Part shown: positions 57,955 through 64,000 of the stretch, one piece after another
Layout of the letters: every line of letters starts with the position of its first letter
Position numbering within the stretch: the first letter of the stretch is position 1
From: Shinisaurus crocodilurus
Taxonomy: Eukaryota; Chordata; Lepidosauria; Squamata; Shinisauridae
NCBI GenBank assembly: GCA_021292165.1
Contig: CM037879.1
Location: forward strand, 36,193,839 to 36,257,838
Direction of reading: 5' to 3'
Length of the DNA: 64,000 nt
Position numbers and translations under genes: made by a program
Notes under the pieces: generated by a model
What the model saw: only the letters and a program-made list of their open reading frames with translations
The model's database searches: none
What the model was told of the DNA's origin: nothing

Positions 57955-58975
57955 GATTATACAGTGTATTTTCAAAAGCTTTTGATGAAGTCTATCATCA
58001 CAAGCTCCTAAAAAGAATGATTTATTATTATATTTATACCCCGCCTTTTTTCCTGCAAGGAACTCAAGGCAGCTTACATAGTCCTCCTCCTCCTCTCCAT
58101 TTTATCCTCACAACAACCCTGTGAGGTAGATTAGGCTGAGAGGCAGTGACTGGCCCAAAGTCACCCAGTGAATTTCATGGCCGAGCGGGGAATAGAACCC
58201 GGATCTCCCGAGTCCCAGTCCAACACTCTCACCACTACGCCACACTGGCTGGTGGTGAGGTAAGGAGATGGGACCAGTTATGGATCAGTAACTGGTAAAA
58301 TAATAGGAAACAGAATATAAGGATAAAGTATTATATTAGGTAACATTAGTAAAACGCCCAGAATTTTCTAAGCACTGTACAGATATTAAAAGGTAAGACT
58401 TCCCTGCCTGCAGGCACACAATCTAGTAGACATGGGCATGGCATAAAAGGAAAAAGGAATGCAGGGGGAAGAGGAAAATAAGCATTAGAGCAGCTAGTAA
58501 ATTGTAGGATCCCTGAAGAGTCTACTTTGGGTCCAAAATTATTTAACAAATGATCTGGAGTAGGGGTGAACAATAAGGTAGCCAGGTTTGGAGATAACAC
58601 CAAATTATTCAGTTTAGCCCCAAACTGATAAGGAAAAGCTCCTACAGCTTTCCTTCAAACTAGGTTTGACTTCAAATGTCATGCTAACAATGTGATTGAA
58701 AAGTAACCTATATGATGCTCATTGGACATGAGCTATAACTGTCTATAAACTGCCTATAAAACTATAAGAAAAAGATCTTGAGAGCTGTCATAAAGCGATT
58801 ATGTAAGTCTACGGTGCTCCCAATTTTAGAATAATGTGTGCAGCTCCGGTTGTTCCATCTCTAAAAGAACATCATAGAGCTGAAAAACACACAGGAAAAA
58901 ACAACTTAGAATGGATTCAAATATACAAGGAGGCAGATAATGCAGTCTTTCAAAATTCATGAGGGGAGTCACTCC
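57955..58975 (+). mobile_element. Old CR1-clade LINE remnant with nested SINE
   Basis: 57965-58010 reads FSKAFDEVYHHKLL (motif A region). The element resumes after the SINE with 'gtaaggagatgggaccagtt' and continues at 58505 with a worn motif B/C region. Other sequence is inserted at about 58345-58500. Several stops; 5' and 3' truncated. Confidence 0.78.
58022..58251 (-). repeat. tRNA-derived SINE (type 1) nested in CR1
   Basis: Same order of motifs as 7502-7724, reversed: 'ccccgccttttttcctgc' to 'tctcaccactacgccacac'. Confidence 0.92.
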
Positions 58976-59130
58976 TTAGAAAGTGTCTTGCATGTGGAAA
59001 TCTAATATATCAGGGAGAAAGTTGTACTCTTTGGTGTGAGCTTTGTGCATGCTGGGAACCTTTGATGTGGAGGTGCTAAAAAGTGAAATGTTTATAGGTG
59101 CCCTGGCCCCAAACCAACCAGAAATAAAAG

Positions 59131-59286
59131 GCCTAGGCCAGCCTTGCCCAACTCAGTGCCCTCCAGATGTACTGGACTACTATTCTATCATACCCCACCC
59201 AGCACAGCCAATGCTAGCCGGAGATTGTGGGAGTTGTAGTCCAACACATCTGGAGGGCACCAAGTTGGAGAAGGCTAGCCTAGGCT
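59131..59286. repeat. Palindromic MITE
   Basis: 'gccctccagatgtactgg' left, 'aacacatctggagggcacc' right; the outer 'ggcctaggccagcc' and 'ggctagcctaggc' also pair. Confidence 0.9.
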
Positions 59287-61832
59287 AACAAAGCTGTGAA
59301 AAGTAGCTTCTATAGGTGAGGGGCAAATCCTCCTTTTACCATCTGAGATATGTCTAGCAAAATTCTGGTAAGCTTCTGCAACATTCAAGCATTTTGGGCT
59401 GGCATCTGAGTATTAGCCATTAGCCCTTGGTTAAACCTAGCTGCGACCAAAGATGACTCCCTGCAGCACACACTTAGACACAGTTGCGGGGGGGGGGGCA
59501 GGAAGGATGGCTGCTTTAAATGGGACCTTTTTGGTAGGCACATCCTATATATCTGTAACGAGACGTGTACCTGCAAAAAAATGTAATATGTGAAGTGGCT
59601 CTTAGATCCCACAGTAAATGCTGCTGTATGAATGCATGCTTTCTCCACAAAAAAGCCACAAGTAATGACTAGTGGCTGTGACAAATATACAGTATTTGTG
59701 TGTGAGAGAAAGAGACAGACGTCCTGGGATCATCAACAGGAAGAGAAAAGGTGCAACTAACTCTTTTGACTGAAACCGTGCAGCATCAGTCAAAATTGCC
59801 TTTATAGGCAATTTGCTGAACAATTTGCTTACTTACAACCTGTCATCATCTTTGTCTACCGAATCCTTCTAGGGTCGGAGGACACATATCCCATTCCAAA
59901 ATGAATGGCTACACATACTGTTTGGGGGCTCTGTGAGGGTTGTTTAGCCCTCACATAAGCCAGCCTCGCCGGGTTCGCACGACGCAATAGGCTACAGTGA
60001 GTGCCCACCGCGGCTTGAATATTCAAAAAGGCGGGCATCACAGTGGGCTGCGGTGATTGTGCGAGCCCGGTCATAATGTTTCCATGGGTTTACAACAGAC
60101 TTCAGCATTCCTGCCTCAGTCTATTTTTATTGGTCATCCAGCTTGCTTCCTCATGCCAGGGAGCCTTGCTTATTCCTTTGTGTCGCATGTTATCCCAATA
60201 GCCAGGGCTTAGTATGAGCCAGGGCTCACCCAGGGCTTAGCCCTGGGACCTTTTTTCCATACCACAGAACCTTCCGGAATTAGATGAAGTAAAAACAAAA
60301 CAAAATCCTCTGAGCCCGTACAGAATGCCTTTCCCTCACCACCGACTCTGACGACAACCGGCACCCCTGTACATCTAGGATTATACAGAAAGGTTTTCAG
60401 GTCAGAAGATATGACTTGCAGGCTTGTCTGAGCCCAAGAGACTCTCATTTTAGCAATTAAGCACTCCTCGCAGCTTGATCTAGCTTACTTCTCCTCCCCC
60501 CTCCCTTTTCGCAAAAAGCATAATATTTTCTTAAGAGAATGCACATTCTGAGGCAAAGCGTCTAATTGTTTAAATGGATGGGTGGCTAGATAGATTCCCC
60601 CCCCCCCCAGTGGGCAATTAACCAGTCAGCTGTGCTAATTGTGTGTGTCTGGGGGTAGCTTTTCCCTGACCCTAAGTGATGATGACCTACTAAGTACATC
60701 TCTTTACACCTAACTGACTGAACATCTCTCCAGTAGAAACATCTGCAGAAACAATGCCACAGTGACAAATAAGACCCTCGTCCACATTTCTTTTTATAGA
60801 CTCAACAACAATCTCTACTATGAACCCAGGACATTTTCCTAGCATCAGGTGGCTGCAGTCAATCAAATAATAATACTTGACATTCACCAAGAAGAAAGAC
60901 AATGCTGAGAGGGGGGACTAGGTGGTAGACTTCAGACTTACACACTGCTTGTCTCAGAAAGGGGCAATCTGTTGCTCCACCTAACCAGTATATTCTGGGG
61001 ACACATGGCTACACATGTCAAAATGGTAGAGAGACAGGCAGTGTCCATGAAACTCTTGGTGAAAATGACTGGTTATTTCGGGGTTGCTATAAAGCAAAGA
61101 AGGATCAACTTGCCCAGTGTCCACTGGTAACTACTGTGTGTAATCCTATGCTCCTGTAGCAGTCTTAAGTAGAGTGATTGTCTATGATCCACTCTCCTGT
61201 ACCATCCAAAGCCCCCTTTCATATGCACTGCCTTCTCCCTTCTCGCCAGGTGGGAGGGTGTTGATTGGGCCAGAAAAGCCTCATGCGATTGGTCCTGCTC
61301 TCTTGGTTGTTTAATTCATATACGCTGCCGAGCAACGCAGTATAACATGAACTGCTCTGAATATTCTAAAGCACTATTTAAATGCTGAACAATATCTTCT
61401 TCAGCAAACTCATGCATGGTTTTGATGAAAATATGAACGAGCAATGGAAACACAGCTGCTCCGATCTAGTAAGGAAGGTCTGTGTGCATAAACAGCCTTC
61501 CATGTGCATCATCAGTGTGGAGTCGCAGCTAGATATATCCACTGAGAGCTGGTACAGCTTCATGTGGTTAAGTGACTGACTACGCATCAAGAGATCCTAG
61601 ATTCAAATGTCTCCTCTGCCACGTACTCTGGGCCAAAATAGACATTACTTTGAATCTGTGTCTAGCAGCTCTCCCACACATTTTAATTCTAGAGTAGATG
61701 CAGGGGGCCTGATCCAGAACTTAAAATCTCCCTTACCCCCACCCCCCCACACTAGGGTCCTGATCCACATTGGGGCTCATGTACCTACTCTAGAGTAAAA
61801 GAGAAAGATTAAAAAAGACATAGCGGTTAGAC

Positions 61833-61968
61833 CAGGGCTCTCCAACCTTGGGTCCCCAGATGTTGCTGGCCTACAACTCCCAGCATACCCAGCCAGCATG
61901 GCTAATGGCAAGGGATTCTGGGAGCTGTAGTCCAGCAACATCTGGGGACCCAAGGTTGGGGAGCCCTG
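61833..61968. mobile_element. Palindromic hAT-type MITE
   Basis: CAGGGCTCTCCAACCTTGG and CCAAGGTTGGGGAGCCCTG with flanks GGTTAGAC and TGCTAGAC (6 of 8). Matches 16047-16173. Confidence 0.87.
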
Positions 61969-62127
61969 TGCTAGACAGAGATTGAAAGTAATGTCTGTTA
62001 TGGTCCTCACTAGCTGGCCATAGGCAAGCCACTCTCTCACTGCCTCAGACCACAGCACCACTCACCATCTGCAATACGGGAATGGTAATGATACTAATCT
62101 ACTTTACAAGATTACTGATGATGGTTA

Positions 62128-62483
62128 CAGTGCCAGCTTCAGGTGTTTGAGGGCCCTGGGCAAGACACGCTCAATGGGGCCCCTCCCTCAGTTAGTGCAG
62201 CTTTGCACCACCATTGCAACCGGTTGCTCTTGCTCATCATTCTCCTTCTTATCATTGCGACCACTTGCTTGCTTGACAGGACAGTGAGCAAGTAGGCAGT
62301 GGCATTTACTGCTCCTCCTTCTCACCACCAGCATTGCCTGGGCCAGAGCAAGAGGCAAGCGAACAAGCAGATCACAATGGTGAAGAGAAGAAGCAACTCC
62401 AGGGGGCTCTTGTCAGGGGGGCTCTGCAGGCGTGGGAGCCCTCAGCAGGTGCCGGATCATGTCTACACTTGATGCCAGCCTTG
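62128..62483 (+). mobile_element. hAT-type MITE, family A
   Basis: Starts CAGTGCCAGCTTCAGG and ends CTTGATGCCAGCCTTG; flanks GATGGTTA and AATGGTTA match at 7 of 8. Lies in the PROX1 intron. Confidence 0.9.
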
Positions 62484-64000
62484 AATGGTTACAACTAAAT
62501 AATAAACATTAAGATCTTTGTCTATCATCATCATATACACTGTGATGATCATTCTACTGAACTGGGTGGATATATCCTTTGCTATACTGGCGATCGGCAT
62601 TCTCATATGAGGCCTCCAGTTGTGACTAGTTGCCCACAACTACAGCTGGATAAAGACCCATGTGACACTGCCATTTCTGTGTAGGATTACAAAGCTCTCA
62701 GGCTCCATGTCAGAGACAGAGACACACACACCCCATCACGAGGCAGGCCCGACCTCTCACCATCTCCTTCCCAGTTATCTTGTGCCACACATCACGGCCA
62801 CCAAGAGCCACAAGCAGAGAATTTGGAAGGGGATTATGAAGCAAAGAGCTTGAGATGACAGACACTCAAGTGAGCCAGGCCACATGCTACTAATTGGGGT
62901 AGAGTAAACCAGAGTAAGGCATTTCCCACTAGGTTTTGGTATGCCATCTAGTCTTGAAGATATGGGGGTCTGTCCAAACAACAACTCACCCCATCCTGTA
63001 TCAAATTCAATCCACTTTTGGAAACTGTTCCACGTGTTGCTTTGAGTTACATCTTATCAGAGTCTTCACAAGACCGGTTCATCACACTGTGTTATTTTAG
63101 CGCTGTTACCGCCTTGCTTTATGTTGTCTTGTTTTTTTATATTTAATGTTTGTGACTTGCATTATGTTTTATGAGAGCCACTTATTTTTTGACTTGCATT
63201 ATGTTTTATTCTGAGAGCCCCTTTGAGTTCACTTTGTGAAGAAAAGCAGTAGCTAAGCCACTAAATAAAGAAATACTGAGAATCATGGAAAAAATAATAA
63301 ATCAAGTTGACAACTGGTAAAATTGGTTGTATGAATCAGACATAAGATACTTCATTTTTATTTTTGCTTAACCAAAATGTAACTTTTAAAGCCAAGCTGC
63401 ATCTAAAACCTCACAGGATCTGAGAAGTGACAGAGATAAAAAAAAGTTTTAAATTATTTGTTGACTTGCTTTTGGGGGGGGGGAGGGGAGGGGAGGGAGG
63501 AGGTTTCATTTAGAGGCACCACAACTCAAGGTGTTCAGAAGTGTCTCCAGTGGGAACAGTGCTAAAGTTATAGAACTGAAGTAGAAATTCTATTTAAAGT
63601 CATTTGCTGGGGGGGGGGGGGGAGAGGAGCGCGTGGAGGAGGGAATACCTAAACATACCAGGCTATCAGGTTTGGAACAAAAAGAGTGTAGATTTACACA
63701 GAAATCCACTGACATCACACTCAGCCTAGGAAACCCACAGCACCCGATTACCTAATTGGGACTCTCAGGCTGCAATTCTATACACACTTACCCAGGAGTA
63801 AACCACACCAGACTGGATAGAACTTACTTCTGAGTAGACATGCGTAGGATTAGGCTGTTAGACCCTAGTTTCCACACCCAAAAAAAGTGTGCGCCTACTC
63901 AAAATAAAGGTATACTGGATTGAGTTTGGGGTGTATGTGATGGTTCACAGGCTGGCATTCAGCCTTCACCCCTGTCAGATTGTTTTCTTGTTATTTCTTT

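Larger units (their letters stand above)
53283..64000 (-). other. PROX1: PROX1 intron upstream of the last exon (partial)
   Basis: No further PROX1 exon is visible up to the window end, so the penultimate exon is beyond 64000. The intron contains one pogo-like MITE, palindromic MITEs, worn SINEs and CR1 pieces, all listed separately. Regions 53300-54387, 54981-56040, 56816-57479, 59287-61832 and 62484-64000 hold no recognisable gene or clear repeat beyond short scraps. Confidence 0.85.

Noticed and set aside
53300..64000. Upstream PROX1 exons
   Set aside because: I searched by eye for the preceding Prospero/homeodomain segment on the minus strand and saw none.

Overview
The window looks like one piece of a reptile genome, most likely a squamate (lizard-type). 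It is dominated by old and middle-aged interspersed repeats: CR1 and L2 LINE pieces, tRNA- and 5S-derived SINEs, and many short hAT and Tc1/mariner-like DNA elements. There are no bacterial-style genes, CRISPR arrays or operons. The organism call rests on the repeat mix recognised by eye and is an inference.

The one host gene I can support is PROX1, the Prospero-type homeobox transcription factor, on the minus strand. Its last coding exon (53091-53276) encodes the 61 C-terminal residues of the Prospero domain and ends at a TAG stop. The rest of the window is arranged around it. From 53277 to 64000 is the intron upstream of that exon; earlier exons lie outside the window. Below 53090 is an AT-rich, comparatively repeat-poor stretch that I read as a long 3' UTR, possibly reaching 44471. 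From 1 to about 44470 is the intergenic desert downstream of PROX1.

The desert is a patchwork. 0-8 kb holds a degraded hAT element, a small hAT element, SINEs and much unassigned sequence. 8.7-12 kb holds nested hAT elements with matching 8-bp target duplications; one carries the C-terminal domain of a transposase and another carries an L1 ORF2 fragment. 12.8-17.2 kb holds a CR1 copy, a hAT element and a 1.2-kb foldback structure with modular GC-rich palindromes. 19-31 kb holds SINEs, palindromic MITEs, L2 remnants and the best-preserved CR1 reverse transcriptase piece. 31-38 kb mixes hAT elements, microsatellites and two repeat-free blocks that could be conserved regulatory DNA. 39.9-41.1 kb is a 5S-tRNA-SINE split by CR1, and its SINE/CR1 junction recurs at 26.9 kb.

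No gene cassette that would count as a new multi-gene system is visible. The most unusual things are the shared SINE/CR1 junction, the foldback element, the L1 piece inside a hAT element, the 5S-headed composites, and a tandem acceptor (NAGNAG) at the PROX1 terminal exon. Repeat families A-E are my own working labels based on similarity within this window; none was compared with a repeat library.
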